A stretch of 64,000 nt of DNA from Novosphingobium sp. SG707 (GTDB taxonomy: Bacteria; Pseudomonadota; Alphaproteobacteria; Sphingomonadales; Sphingomonadaceae). The stretch covers positions 62,001 to 126,000 of the forward strand of contig NZ_JAAZQL010000011.1 in the NCBI RefSeq assembly GCF_012275515.1, in the 5' to 3' direction. The notes below the pieces were generated by a model. That model worked only from the letters and a program-made list of their open reading frames with translations, was not told the DNA's origin and made no database searches. Below, in pieces: positions 36,273 through 44,843 of this stretch (the stretch's first letter is position 1; every line of letters begins with the position of its first letter). The translations under genes were made by a program, and so were the position numbers.

Positions 36273-38191
36273 TGGCGAACCCATTCCTCCGACGCGCAAC
36301 TGAGTATGTCCGGGATGACGCCTCGTTCCTCTCGATCGTTAGTCCTGCTCCGCTCACGACGTTCCTCGCGACCAGCAAGAGCAAGGAAGACATGTTTGAG
36401 GTCCCGGTCCGCATCATCGGGGCTCCGGGCAGCGGCAAGACGATGCTCGCGACCCTGGCCGAGTTCCACATGGTCGAGACGATACTGAGGGATGAGACGA
36501 ATCCCACCAATCGGACCCTCGCGGACGCGCTCGCGCAAGCCGGATTCCTTCGAGACGGCAAGCCCAGCGTCGCCGCCGTGCGGGTGCCGATGGAGTCGGA
36601 GTACCGCGACTTCTGGGAGCTCTCCTACGATCCGCTGGTAAAGACGAAGCTCGCCTTCTGGCTCGTCCAGGCCCGCGCGATGCTCGGCCTCATCCGCAAC
36701 CTGACGGCGAACCGGACGAGGAGCATCGAGGCAATCGAGTTCGTGCCGCGCGCCAACTACGAAGCGCATCTGGAGCAGATCGGCGGGCTCACAGCGGTCG
36801 GCATCAGGGACCGTGCGCTGGCGGTCCAGCGTGCGATCTATTCGGTCGGGGCGGGCCTACGCGAACCAAAGCTGGAAGACCTGCCGGGCGACGCGACGGC
36901 GCCGTATGCTCCGTTTGACGCGATCAGCGGAATCCGCGTCGAGTGGCAGGGCGAGATTATCGAGATGAACCCCCTTGTCATGCTGGACGACGTGCACGCG
37001 CTGCATCATGACCAGCTCGAGGCGATGTTCGGCATGCTGTCCCACCGCGAGATGAAGTTCGGTCGTTGGATGATGATGCGGCTCGACGCCCTCAGCCCGG
37101 GAATGGTCATGCGCTCGCCCGCCAGCCAGCCGACCCACAATCGTGCGACCGGTCGAGACTTCCGCGACATCCGTATGCAGGGCGACGGCGACGAGAAGAA
37201 GGACAATTCGCGCAAGCAGTTCCGAACGATGGCGCGGGACATGGCCAAGCGCTACCTGCCGATGGTCGAGGGCCTGCGGAACCGCAACGCCACGGATATT
37301 GATCGTCTCGTCCCCGGCCAACCGCCCAGGATGACGCCGGGCCAGCTAAGGGAGCTGGAGGACCGCGTGGCGAAGGACCAGAACAAGCTGAAGATCGGTC
37401 CCAGCCGCCGCAAGGAGATCGACGCGATCGCCGAGGACTACATCCGGCGCACGAAATCCTATGACGACGGTCCCGAGGTGGCGCTCGCGATGAAGCGGAT
37501 CCTGCTTCATCGCTACGCCGTCCGCATCGCCCGGTCGACGCCATCCCTTTTCGAGGACATGGATCCCGAGCCGAAGACTCCCCTGAAGGCCGACTCGGAT
37601 GTCGCCCACGGTGCCCGGCTCCATCTCCATCACGAGTTCGGCCGCCCCCTCCACTACGGGATCGACGACGTCTGCGACGCGAGCAACGAGAACGCTGAAA
37701 TCTTTTTGCAGTTCGCCGGCGATCTCGTCGCGAATGTAGAGACGAGGGCGATCAGGAACAATGCTCTCGCTCTCCCGGCGCGGGAACAGCAGTCGATCCT
37801 GATCACGAAGGCGAAGTCGATCATGGACGCTTGGTCGTTTCCCCATGCCCAGCGCGTCCGTGACCTCGTCGACGCGATCGGTCGTGACTGCCGCGAGGAA
37901 TCCCTCCTGCCGAACGCGCCGCTCGGCGCGGGTGCAAACGCGGTTGCCATCACCGAGGAGGAGATGGAAAGCCTCTCGCAAGATGACCATCTGGCAAGCG
38001 TACTCAAGTATGCCATTGCCAACGGCGCGATCACGATTGAGCGCAACTACGGCCAGGGGAGCAAGCTATGGGCGCTCATCGAGGTGACCGGCACGGTCGC
38101 TCTCGTGTATGGGCTCACCTTCAACAGGGGTGGCTTCCTGCCTCAGAAGCTGGATTACCTCCGCCGGGCGTCGGGCCTGATCGATGCGTAG
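36272..38191 (+). CDS. AAA+ ATPase (ORC/CDC6-like)
   Basis: 639 residues. Walker A GAPGSGKT is at residues 50-57 and Walker B LVMLDD at 235-240, with a His-rich sensor region after it (VHALHHDQ). A central basic insert (DGDEKKDNSRKQFRTMARDMAKRY) and a C-terminal winged-helix-like part follow. It looks like a P-loop ATPase of ORC/CDC6 type that could sense DNA or load a partner. Its 5' end is fused by overlap to the PRTase gene and its 3' end overlaps the next gene by 8 bases. Confidence 0.75.
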   Translation: MANPFLRRATEYVRDDASFLSIVSPAPLTTFLATSKSKEDMFEVPVRIIGAPGSGKTMLATLAEFHMVETILRDETNPTNRTLADALAQAGFLRDGKPSVAAVRVPMESEYRDFWELSYDPLVKTKLAFWLVQARAMLGLIRNLTANRTRSIEAIEFVPRANYEAHLEQIGGLTAVGIRDRALAVQRAIYSVGAGLREPKLEDLPGDATAPYAPFDAISGIRVEWQGEIIEMNPLVMLDDVHALHHDQLEAMFGMLSHREMKFGRWMMMRLDALSPGMVMRSPASQPTHNRATGRDFRDIRMQGDGDEKKDNSRKQFRTMARDMAKRYLPMVEGLRNRNATDIDRLVPGQPPRMTPGQLRELEDRVAKDQNKLKIGPSRRKEIDAIAEDYIRRTKSYDDGPEVALAMKRILLHRYAVRIARSTPSLFEDMDPEPKTPLKADSDVAHGARLHLHHEFGRPLHYGIDDVCDASNENAEIFLQFAGDLVANVETRAIRNNALALPAREQQSILITKAKSIMDAWSFPHAQRVRDLVDAIGRDCREESLLPNAPLGAGANAVAITEEEMESLSQDDHLASVLKYAIANGAITIERNYGQGSKLWALIEVTGTVALVYGLTFNRGGFLPQKLDYLRRASGLIDA

Positions 38192-39284
38192 GCATTGGGA
38201 GAACTGCATCACCAACTTCGACGAGGACGTTGACGGCTTCGTCGCCGACTACTTCTCGGATCCTGATCGTCGCGTGCTGCTCGTGGCGGCCGCCGGCTTC
38301 GATCCGCGGTCCCAGCGCATATCCCGAATGCTTGCGACTGCGCTCGGGGATCGCCTCTCTGCTTTTTACATCCGCGAGGAGAGGCATGGGGCCTCCGATG
38401 CGCTCGTCACCAGAGCGGACGAGAACGAGGCGGCGCTGAAGGCGATCGTGCCGGATAGCGAGTTCGTCAGGATCGACGTGTTCGCCGACGATGGAGCGCC
38501 GGTGGGCGGGGCCCGCATCGCGGCACGCCTGAGTCAGCATCCCGTGCCCGACGCGGTTACCGACGTGATCCTCGACCTGAGTGCCCTCTCGATCGGCGTT
38601 GGCTTCCCGGCGGCGCGCATGCTGCTCGAGGATTGCGAGGCGACAAACCATTGCGCGTTCCACCTCATGATCGTCTCGAACCCCGAGATGGACGACCGCA
38701 TATCCAGCGTGCCGTCCAGCAGGCCGGGATCCGTGAGGGGTTTCTCGCCCGCCATCGAGGCCGAGGGGCAGGGACTGGCGCAGGTCTGGATACCCCAGCT
38801 CGCCAAGGGGCGCGGGTTCGCGCTCACCCAGATCGGGGCGAACATCCCGAGGCGCTACAAGATCTGCCCGCTGATTCCCTTTCCCGCGCGCAACCCGCGC
38901 CGCGCCGACGATCTGCTCGCCGAGTACCAGACCGAGCTCGTGAACGAATGGGCGGTGGACCCGAGGGACGTGGTCTACGCATCGGAACGCAACCCGCTCG
39001 ACTGCTATCGGACCCTGTCCACGCTCAAGACGCGCTTCGATCGCACCATGAAGGGGACCTACGAACCTCGAATGGTCCTCTCACCGGTCGGCAGCAAGGT
39101 TCTCGCCGCGGGAGCGCTGATGGCGGCAATCGAGCACGACATGGCGGTCCACTACCTCGAGACGGAGAGCTATCTCTTCGAGGACTCCGGGCCGGCGCCG
39201 GGAGATCTTCCGGACATGACTGTCCATCTGATCCTCTCGGGGCCGCTCTACGCGAGTTTCGACGAGCCGGCCGCGGAGTCATGA
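38184..39284 (+). CDS. Unknown Rossmann-like protein in conflict operon
   Basis: 366 residues, unrecognised. Near the N-terminus VLLVAAAGFDPRS begins a beta-strand/loop. DVILDLSALSIGVGFP and HLMIVSNPEMDDRI are further alpha/beta units. The C-terminus has MVLSPVGSKVLAAGALMAAIEHDMAVHYLETES, which resembles the GT/SK-containing nucleotide-binding loop of CARF-like sensor domains. That likeness is weak. It overlaps the AAA gene by 8 bases and the SIS-HAD gene by 4, so it is part of the same complex or pathway. Confidence 0.6.
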   Translation: MRRHWENCITNFDEDVDGFVADYFSDPDRRVLLVAAAGFDPRSQRISRMLATALGDRLSAFYIREERHGASDALVTRADENEAALKAIVPDSEFVRIDVFADDGAPVGGARIAARLSQHPVPDAVTDVILDLSALSIGVGFPAARMLLEDCEATNHCAFHLMIVSNPEMDDRISSVPSSRPGSVRGFSPAIEAEGQGLAQVWIPQLAKGRGFALTQIGANIPRRYKICPLIPFPARNPRRADDLLAEYQTELVNEWAVDPRDVVYASERNPLDCYRTLSTLKTRFDRTMKGTYEPRMVLSPVGSKVLAAGALMAAIEHDMAVHYLETESYLFEDSGPAPGDLPDMTVHLILSGPLYASFDEPAAES

Positions 39285-41218
39285 TCACTCCGGTCTTCAG
39301 CGAGAAGTTGGACTCGCTTCCCGGCACGCTCGACGAGCTCAGGTCGTTTGACGCGAGCGGGATGGCGAACGCGCTCGCGGGTGGCGCGAGTCGGCATACG
39401 GTGGCGGTCGGTTCCGGCGGCTCCGCGATCGCCGCCGAATATCTCGCTCGCTGCAGGGAGACGCTGGGCTTGGGGCCGACGACGGTCCAGACACCCATGG
39501 GTGTGGTCCTGGACGAGCGCGCGCTCACCGGAAGCGATGTCTGGCTGTTCAGCGCCGGCGGCGACAATCCGGATGCGGTCGCGGCCTGCCGCGCTGCCTT
39601 CGACCGGAAGGCGAGCTCAATGCACCTGGTCACGAGAGGCACGGACGGCGCCGCGGCCGATCTGATCAGGAGATTGGGAGGCACTATCCATCTGGTGCCG
39701 GTCTCCGATCGCAAGGACGGCTACCTCGCCACTCATTCCATCCTCGCCATGATGGTGGGGCTGCTGCTCTCGTGCGACCTAGTCTCGGGCGAACCCACCG
39801 GCGCATCGGCGCTGCTGGACGTCGTGGCAGCGCGTCTTGTCGAAATACGGGATGCCGAGGTGAGGGACTTACGCTCGGCCGCCCTCTCGGGCGTCCGGCG
39901 CGGTGACACCGTGTTGGTCGTCTCCGATACGCGGCTGGCCGCAGCCTCGGTCCTCCTCGACACGTCCATCTGGGAAGCGTGCCTATGCCATGTGCAGAGT
40001 ACGGACTTTCGGAATTTCGCGCATGGTCGGCACAGCTGGCTGCACCATCGGGCCGATGAGACGGTGCTGGCGGCGTTGACCGGAGGTGACAGCGCTGGCG
40101 CATGGTCGGTCATCGACGGACTGCTCCCACTGTCACTGAGGCGGATCGGTATGGATTATGGCGCCTGCGGCCGGCTCGAGAACGTCATTGCGGTCATCGA
40201 CTGCCTCGGGCTTGTCGAGGCGATCGGCAACGCCGTCGGGATCGATCCCGGGAAGCCTGGGATCGGTGAATTCGGTCGTCCGATCTATGAAGGCCGGTCG
40301 CTAGCGGAACTGGCTGAGACGTTGCCCGCGAATGTCCGCCACAAACGGGCGGCCATGGCGAAGGCGGACAGCTGGGACGGCTGCGGCGACCCACTCCATA
40401 TGGTAGGCGATGCGCGCCTGAGGACCCTGGCGGACGCCAGGATCGGCGCCGTGGTCATGGACTATGACGGCACCGTCGTGACGACGGACGGCCGCTACAG
40501 ACCTCCGGACCCTCAGATAGTGGAGGAGCTCGTCCGTCTGCATGGTCTGGGTCTGCGCATCGGCTTCGCGACCGGCAGGGGCGGCTCCGCCGGTGAGGAG
40601 CTGCGGAAGGTCCTTCCGGCGGAGATGCTGACCGCCGTGCCCATCGGATACTACAACGGCGGACATTTGCGCGCGGCTGACGTGGACATTGATGCCGACC
40701 CGGCGTCTGCCGACGAGGCGATCGCGGCAACGGCGGGCTGGCTGCAGGAACGCGGCGACCTTTTCGCGGATCACCGCTTCAAGCACCGCGCCATCCAGAT
40801 CACCGTTGATATGGATTGCCTGCGGCACCCGTATCGCTTCGCCGCCGATCTGCGCGACTGCCCGGCGTTCGCCGACGGCAGGGTCCGCGTGACCGGCTCC
40901 GGCCACAGCTACGACATCGTGCCGGCGTCGTCGTCAAAGCTCGCTGTGGTTCGGGAGCTCAGGGACGGCATGCCGGCGGGTGCCGAGGTGCTGTGCTTCG
41001 GGGATAGCGGTTCCCGGCCGGGCAACGACCACGCGTTGCTGTCCCATTCGTTCGGCATCAGCGTGGGGGACGTTTGCGCTGCGGCGGACGGTTGCTGGTC
41101 CATGTTCGGCGCCCATCCCGTCGGCCCCGAAGCCCTTCTCCGAATCCTGAGGAGTCTGGTAGCATCGGACGCCGGGGGGATTCGCCTCGACCTCGCGTCA
41201 CTGGGTCTCGACAGGTGA
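39281..41218 (+). CDS. SIS-domain and HAD-hydrolase fusion protein
   Basis: 645 residues. The N-terminal half has the phosphosugar-binding SIS pattern: GSGGSAIAAEY (44-54) and a second SIS-like segment ending NFAHGRHSW. The C-terminal half is a HAD phosphatase of the C2-capped type, with motif I DYDGTVV (D394, D396), Lys553 and motif IV FGDSGSRPGND (about 573-583). Such a fusion would isomerise or bind a sugar phosphate and then dephosphorylate it. ATG 39281 overlaps the previous stop (ATGA). An unusual domain combination in a conflict-like operon. Confidence 0.75.
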   Translation: MITPVFSEKLDSLPGTLDELRSFDASGMANALAGGASRHTVAVGSGGSAIAAEYLARCRETLGLGPTTVQTPMGVVLDERALTGSDVWLFSAGGDNPDAVAACRAAFDRKASSMHLVTRGTDGAAADLIRRLGGTIHLVPVSDRKDGYLATHSILAMMVGLLLSCDLVSGEPTGASALLDVVAARLVEIRDAEVRDLRSAALSGVRRGDTVLVVSDTRLAAASVLLDTSIWEACLCHVQSTDFRNFAHGRHSWLHHRADETVLAALTGGDSAGAWSVIDGLLPLSLRRIGMDYGACGRLENVIAVIDCLGLVEAIGNAVGIDPGKPGIGEFGRPIYEGRSLAELAETLPANVRHKRAAMAKADSWDGCGDPLHMVGDARLRTLADARIGAVVMDYDGTVVTTDGRYRPPDPQIVEELVRLHGLGLRIGFATGRGGSAGEELRKVLPAEMLTAVPIGYYNGGHLRAADVDIDADPASADEAIAATAGWLQERGDLFADHRFKHRAIQITVDMDCLRHPYRFAADLRDCPAFADGRVRVTGSGHSYDIVPASSSKLAVVRELRDGMPAGAEVLCFGDSGSRPGNDHALLSHSFGISVGDVCAAADGCWSMFGAHPVGPEALLRILRSLVASDAGGIRLDLASLGLDR

Positions 41219-41243
41219 CGCCAAACGAGTGCACAAGGTGAAC

Positions 41244-42209
41244 ATGAGCGCCGAGAAATATTTAAACGAGAATCGGATCGACGTCGCCGGAACCGGTTTC
41301 ACGGTGCTCGACCGGGTCTACGCCGATGGCGACTTCGCAGGCGAGGCGTTGGGGGGATCCTGCGGCAACGTCCTGCTTTCGCTCGCCATGCTCCATCGCC
41401 AGGTCGCACCCGTCTTGCTGCTGGGGGACGACGATGAGGGTGGGCGGCTCGTCGATGAGTTTATGGAGGCCGGTGCCATCACGGACTTCATTAGGCGTCG
41501 CGCCGATCTGCGCTCGCCGGTCCTGGCGCAGACGCTGGACACCGGCCTAGGCCAGCATGACTTCAGCTTCGTGTGCCCGGAGACGAGCGAGGAGTTCCCG
41601 CGGTACGAGCCCATCGGTGTCGAAGAAGTCTCGTCGGCCCAATCGATGCTCGCCCAATGTGCCGTCTTCTATGCGGACCGGCTGTCGGAGAGCATACTGG
41701 TGGCCATGAGGACGGCGGGAGCGGCCGGCGCGGTGGTGTTCTTCGAACCTTCGGACATCGAGCACGACGATTTGTTCGACGAGGCGCTTCGGATCGCGAC
41801 GATCCTCAAGTTCTCCGAGGATCGCCTAGGCGGACTGCTCGCGGACCGTCTCTACGACTGCATCATGATCGTCACCCACGGAGCCGATGGCCTTGAGGTG
41901 CGGGATGGCGAGCAGACGATCTGGTGCGACGCGATCGACGCACCGGAGGTTCTGGACACCTGCGGTTCAGGCGACATGGTCAGCGTCGGAGTGATCGACT
42001 GGGTGCTCGCGAACGGTTTCGGTACGGCGCGGCTCACGGCGGGGGCGCTCCTTGGAGGCGTCGTGGCCGGGCAGCGGCTGGCGGCGGAGAACTGCGCCTA
42101 CGCCGGTGCGCGCGGGCTGTTCAGGAAGCGCGGCGCCGAATACGTCCGCGGGATACTCGGCGCCGGTGCGAGGCCGTTGTCAGGGGATCACGCGGCTGCC
42201 ACGATGTAG
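41244..42209 (+). CDS. PfkB-family carbohydrate/nucleoside kinase
   Basis: 321 residues. Motif 1 is GGSCGN (37-42) and motif 2 is DTCGSGD (238-244) with catalytic Asp244. Ribokinase-type enzymes phosphorylate sugars or nucleosides, so this one may feed or drain the metabolite handled by the PRTase and SIS-HAD proteins. Start ATG 41244 follows an AAGGTG site; GTG 41229 is possible. The gene lies 25 bases after the SIS-HAD gene and its 3' end overlaps the antisense NADAR gene by 22 bases. Confidence 0.8.
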   Translation: MSAEKYLNENRIDVAGTGFTVLDRVYADGDFAGEALGGSCGNVLLSLAMLHRQVAPVLLLGDDDEGGRLVDEFMEAGAITDFIRRRADLRSPVLAQTLDTGLGQHDFSFVCPETSEEFPRYEPIGVEEVSSAQSMLAQCAVFYADRLSESILVAMRTAGAAGAVVFFEPSDIEHDDLFDEALRIATILKFSEDRLGGLLADRLYDCIMIVTHGADGLEVRDGEQTIWCDAIDAPEVLDTCGSGDMVSVGVIDWVLANGFGTARLTAGALLGGVVAGQRLAAENCAYAGARGLFRKRGAEYVRGILGAGARPLSGDHAAATM

Positions 42210-42679
42210 GCGTCGAATCCCGGAGCCTCGTTGCGCAGTTCCGCGCGGAGTTCCATCAGCATCGCGCCCAGCATGTTGCGCCCGACGCCGTTGACCTCCC
42301 CCCAGAGGCGGTTGACCTCGTTGTCAACCGTGGCCGTCTCGATGAGCCGCGCATCGCCGGTCGAGAGGAGAAGGTCGCGCAGGTCCGCGTGCTGGGTGAA
42401 CTTGGCGCGCAGCACCGCCCTCATGCGGTCGAACTTGCTCGTGGACCAGCCGGGGGCAACGTCCCAGTAGTATAGGCCATGGGCCGCCATCGCCAGGAGC
42501 GAGGGCGACGGAGCCTCCATCAGCCACTTCTTGACCTCGGCCTTCCGTGCCTTCCCGGCCTGATAGGCGTGCTCGCTCGTCGGGTAGAGCTCGCCCTCGA
42601 ACTCTATTTCGCGGCGGTAGAGGTTGCTGAAGGCGCCGAAGGGCTTCTCGCTAGCCCGATAAAATCGGATCTCGTCCAT
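42188..42679 (-). CDS. NADAR-domain protein (YbiA-like N-glycosidase)
   Basis: 163 residues. Family signatures are FSNLYRREIEFEGELYPTSEHAYQAGKA near the N-terminus and KFTQHADLRDLLLSTGDARLIETATVDNEVNRLWGEV towards the C-terminus. NADAR proteins remove ADP-ribose from guanosine or act as N-glycosidases on ribosylated compounds. The strong site AAGGAG precedes ATG 42679, and the palindrome TGCAAATTTGCA lies directly upstream. The gene is antisense to and overlaps the PfkB gene, and divergent from the HTH gene. Confidence 0.85.
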   Translation of the reverse strand: MDEIRFYRASEKPFGAFSNLYRREIEFEGELYPTSEHAYQAGKARKAEVKKWLMEAPSPSLLAMAAHGLYYWDVAPGWSTSKFDRMRAVLRAKFTQHADLRDLLLSTGDARLIETATVDNEVNRLWGEVNGVGRNMLGAMLMELRAELRNEAPGFDAYIVAAA

Positions 42680-42690
42680 CGATCACTCCT

Positions 42691-42728
42691 TGCAAATTTG
42701 CATCGATATAATCATGCTAATTTGCATG
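42691..42728. promoter_or_regulatory. Twin palindromic operators between NADAR and HTH genes
   Basis: TGCAAATTTGCA (42691-42702) is a perfect palindrome. CATGCTAATTTGCATG (42713-42728) is a near-perfect one (14 of 16 positions). The centres lie 24 bases apart, about two helix turns. They cover the divergent promoter space, so the HTH protein probably represses both genes. Confidence 0.6.
42707..42712 (+). promoter_or_regulatory. -10 element TATAAT for the HTH gene
   Basis: A consensus TATAAT lies 14 bases before ATG 42726, between the two palindromes. This would give a very short leader, so the message would be nearly leaderless. No good -35 is visible, so activation or a weak -35 is possible. 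Confidence 0.4.
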
Positions 42729-43109
42729 AAGCCGACAAGCAAGCAGTTAAGTGCCCTCCAGAGGAGAATTGCGGACAGGTATTCGGCCAGCGGGCGCAGC
42801 AATGCCGAGATCGGGCGGCTCGCGTCCGTGCATCCGAGTCAGGTCGGGCGCATCTGCTCCGGGAACTTCAAGACCGTCAGCGCCAATGTGGTGCAGGTGT
42901 GCCGCGTTCTGGGGGTCAAGGTGCCCAAGATGTCGGAATCCGCGCGGATGGATCCAGATTGGGCAAAGGCGAATGCCACCCTGCGTCGGATCTGGGACCA
43001 GACGCCGCAGGGCGCGGCGACGATACGCAGGGTGCTCGACGCCATTGCGGATTTGCACGTTCCGGAAATGCCCGCCGATAGCACCCGTTCGGAGAAGCAG
43101 GGCGCGTAG
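42726..43109 (+). CDS. Small HTH protein (Cro/C1-like)
   Basis: 127 residues from ATG 42726 (36 bases further upstream a TTG frame is open). The helix-turn-helix is SNAEIGRLASVHPSQVGRICSGNFKTVSANVVQVCRVLG, typical of XRE-type regulators. The C-terminal part (WAKANATLRRIWDQTPQGAATIRRVLDAIADLH) is helical. No ribosome binding site is visible. It is divergent from the NADAR gene with two palindromes between. Confidence 0.75.
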   Translation: MKPTSKQLSALQRRIADRYSASGRSNAEIGRLASVHPSQVGRICSGNFKTVSANVVQVCRVLGVKVPKMSESARMDPDWAKANATLRRIWDQTPQGAATIRRVLDAIADLHVPEMPADSTRSEKQGA

Positions 43110-43154
43110 ACGCTCTGGGGCGCGGAGATGGTTCCGGGTGTTGGACTCCGCGGG

Positions 43155-43688
43155 CTAGGTCGTCCGATCCCAGCGCAACGCGTTGCGTAGCTGCCCCGTT
43201 ATCATCCCCGTAGCGAACGCCAGTTCCGCGACCTCGCGGAGGATCACATCCATCCGCGGCCTGCTCAACTCCTCCTGGTCGAACGGCCGGTCCGGTTCTC
43301 CTCGCGTGCGCACGCTGCGTATCGCCGGGAGACCGTGCTCCAAGCCTTCCATCAGGAACTGCGAGTGCATAATGCGGTTACGCCGGCGCCTTTCCTCGTG
43401 GAGCTGTGCGGCGACGCTCTCCACGCGGGCCTCCCAACCCTCGATGCTCCCGACGAGCGGAAACGCACCGGTGTCGATCGCCGCCACGGCCGCGGCCTTA
43501 ACCTTGGCGTTGTTGTCCATCCGGGCCAGCCGGTCCTGGGTGTCCCCCCAGTTCTCGAACCCCGCAGCGTAGAGGATGATCAGATCGAGTTCTCCCTCGA
43601 TCCACTGGAAGGTCGAGAGGTACAGCCCGAGGAAGGTGAACAGCGGATCGGAATCGCGCGCCCAGTCATGTTCTGTTAGATTCGCCAT
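43155..43688 (-). CDS. HEPN-like protein with RNxxxHSxF motif (second copy)
   Basis: 177 residues. A helix with GELDLIIL (about residues 32-39) precedes RRRNRIMHSQF (Arg103 to His108), the same RNxxxHS pattern as the 34129-34782 protein. ATG 43688 (MANLTEHDW) is preferred; ATG 43745 would add 19 residues that fit poorly. A HEPN-type RNase or sensor is the likely class. It ends 45 bases from the HTH gene stop, facing it. Confidence 0.6.
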   Translation of the reverse strand: MANLTEHDWARDSDPLFTFLGLYLSTFQWIEGELDLIILYAAGFENWGDTQDRLARMDNNAKVKAAAVAAIDTGAFPLVGSIEGWEARVESVAAQLHEERRRRNRIMHSQFLMEGLEHGLPAIRSVRTRGEPDRPFDQEELSRPRMDVILREVAELAFATGMITGQLRNALRWDRTT

Positions 43689-43873
43689 CAACCGCTTTCG
43701 TACAAACCTTACAACCGAATAAATGGCAGAAAGCTGCCTGCGCAAAGCTTATCGAACATCCCAAACGTCCAGCGACAACGCCCTTTTCAGTCCAGTTGAA
43801 TCCACATGAACGATGGGCAGATTACCGCTACCTCGCCCCGATTCCGGTCAGTCGCAAAGGTCCGCTCTCAACG

Positions 43874-44290
43874 TCATTCCCAAGGATTGAGCAGCGCCAC
43901 GCCTGTTCGTTCAAAATCCGCGATATTGCGCGTCACGACGGTAAGCCCATGCTCCAGCGCAGTTGCGGCGATCCAAGCATCACGCTCACTGGCGGGATCT
44001 GGCACATGCAGCGCGGCGCACCGTCGAGCGACACCCACTCCGGGTTCGAGCACCCTGTCGGCAAACCCCGGCAGAACTATGGTTTCGAGCCAACGCCGTA
44101 GTGCCTGACCCTGCGCGGCATCCTGTCTCTCCTTCAGCCGAACGCCCAGTTCCAGTTCAAAAACCGTGAATACGGAAAGGAAGGTCTGTGCCGGTGAGGT
44201 CGCCCGAAGCCATCGGACCACATTCTCGTCTGCCTTGCCCGAATGCAGTTTACGGCTTTCAGAAATCACATTGGTGTCGAGCAGGAACAT
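43874..44290 (-). CDS. vapC: PIN-domain toxin (VapC-like)
   Basis: 138 residues. The N-terminal LLDTNVISE has the first acidic residue; further ones are in FTVFELELG and ERDAWIAATALEHGLTVVTRNIADF. These form the PIN RNase active site, which cuts tRNA or mRNA. Its start overlaps the antitoxin stop by one base. Confidence 0.9.
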   Translation of the reverse strand: MFLLDTNVISESRKLHSGKADENVVRWLRATSPAQTFLSVFTVFELELGVRLKERQDAAQGQALRRWLETIVLPGFADRVLEPGVGVARRCAALHVPDPASERDAWIAATALEHGLTVVTRNIADFERTGVALLNPWE

Positions 44291-44544
44291 CAGTCGAATT
44301 CAGCCGGTCTAAAGCCCGGCATCGCGTTGGGAAATTCCATCGGGAAGTCGAGATCCTCGGCCGGCATCAGCATATCGGCAAGCGACCGGCTCTGACCAGC
44401 AAGACGCTCATATTCCTCGATGCTGAGCACGACGAGCGCAGGCTTACTACGCTCGGTCACAAAGACTGGGCCTTGTTTTGCCGCACGCTTGGCGCGCGCG
44501 GGATCACGATTGAAATCGCGGGAAGAAAGAAAGGACACGGTCAC
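44290..44544 (-). CDS. Phd/YefM-type antitoxin
   Basis: 84 residues. The N-terminal domain (SRDFNRDPARAKRAAKQGPVFVTERSKPALVVLSIEEYERLAG) is the Phd/YefM DNA-binding fold and the C-terminal tail is acidic (AEDLDFPMEF). Upstream partner of the PIN toxin. Confidence 0.88.
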   Translation of the reverse strand: MTVSFLSSRDFNRDPARAKRAAKQGPVFVTERSKPALVVLSIEEYERLAGQSRSLADMLMPAEDLDFPMEFPNAMPGFRPAEFD

Positions 44545-44843
44545 GGCACAGCCTCACTTGTCGTTACGATGCGACATAGCAGAAAAATGGCATGCTGTCA
44601 TCTGATCTCTTCGCAGCCCGATGGTCGCCCGGCTGTGGACTGGCGTCGAGAGTAACCCCGAAAAATGGCAAAAGATTGCGAATTGTATGCGCCGATCAGC
44701 TTCCAAATCTCATGCTGATCCGTAGGCTGACCGAATTGTCGGCCCTTGCTGCCCATAGACCTGCAGCACCGACTGTATGGCGTTGCCGGAAACAAACACA
44801 CAGCCAACGGCCCCCATCCAGATGCGCGGGTCGTCTGACAATC
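44545..44843. other. Intergenic stretch between toxin-antitoxin modules
   Basis: 299 bases. No gene is supported. The 3' side lies just past the MNT-HEPN stop codon. A promoter for the Phd/VapC pair is expected on the minus strand near 44545. Confidence 0.35.

Noticed and set aside
34854..36299. 481-codon minus-strand frame over the PRTase-like gene
   Set aside because: It has no motif, whereas the plus strand shows an intact PRPP loop and coupled neighbours.
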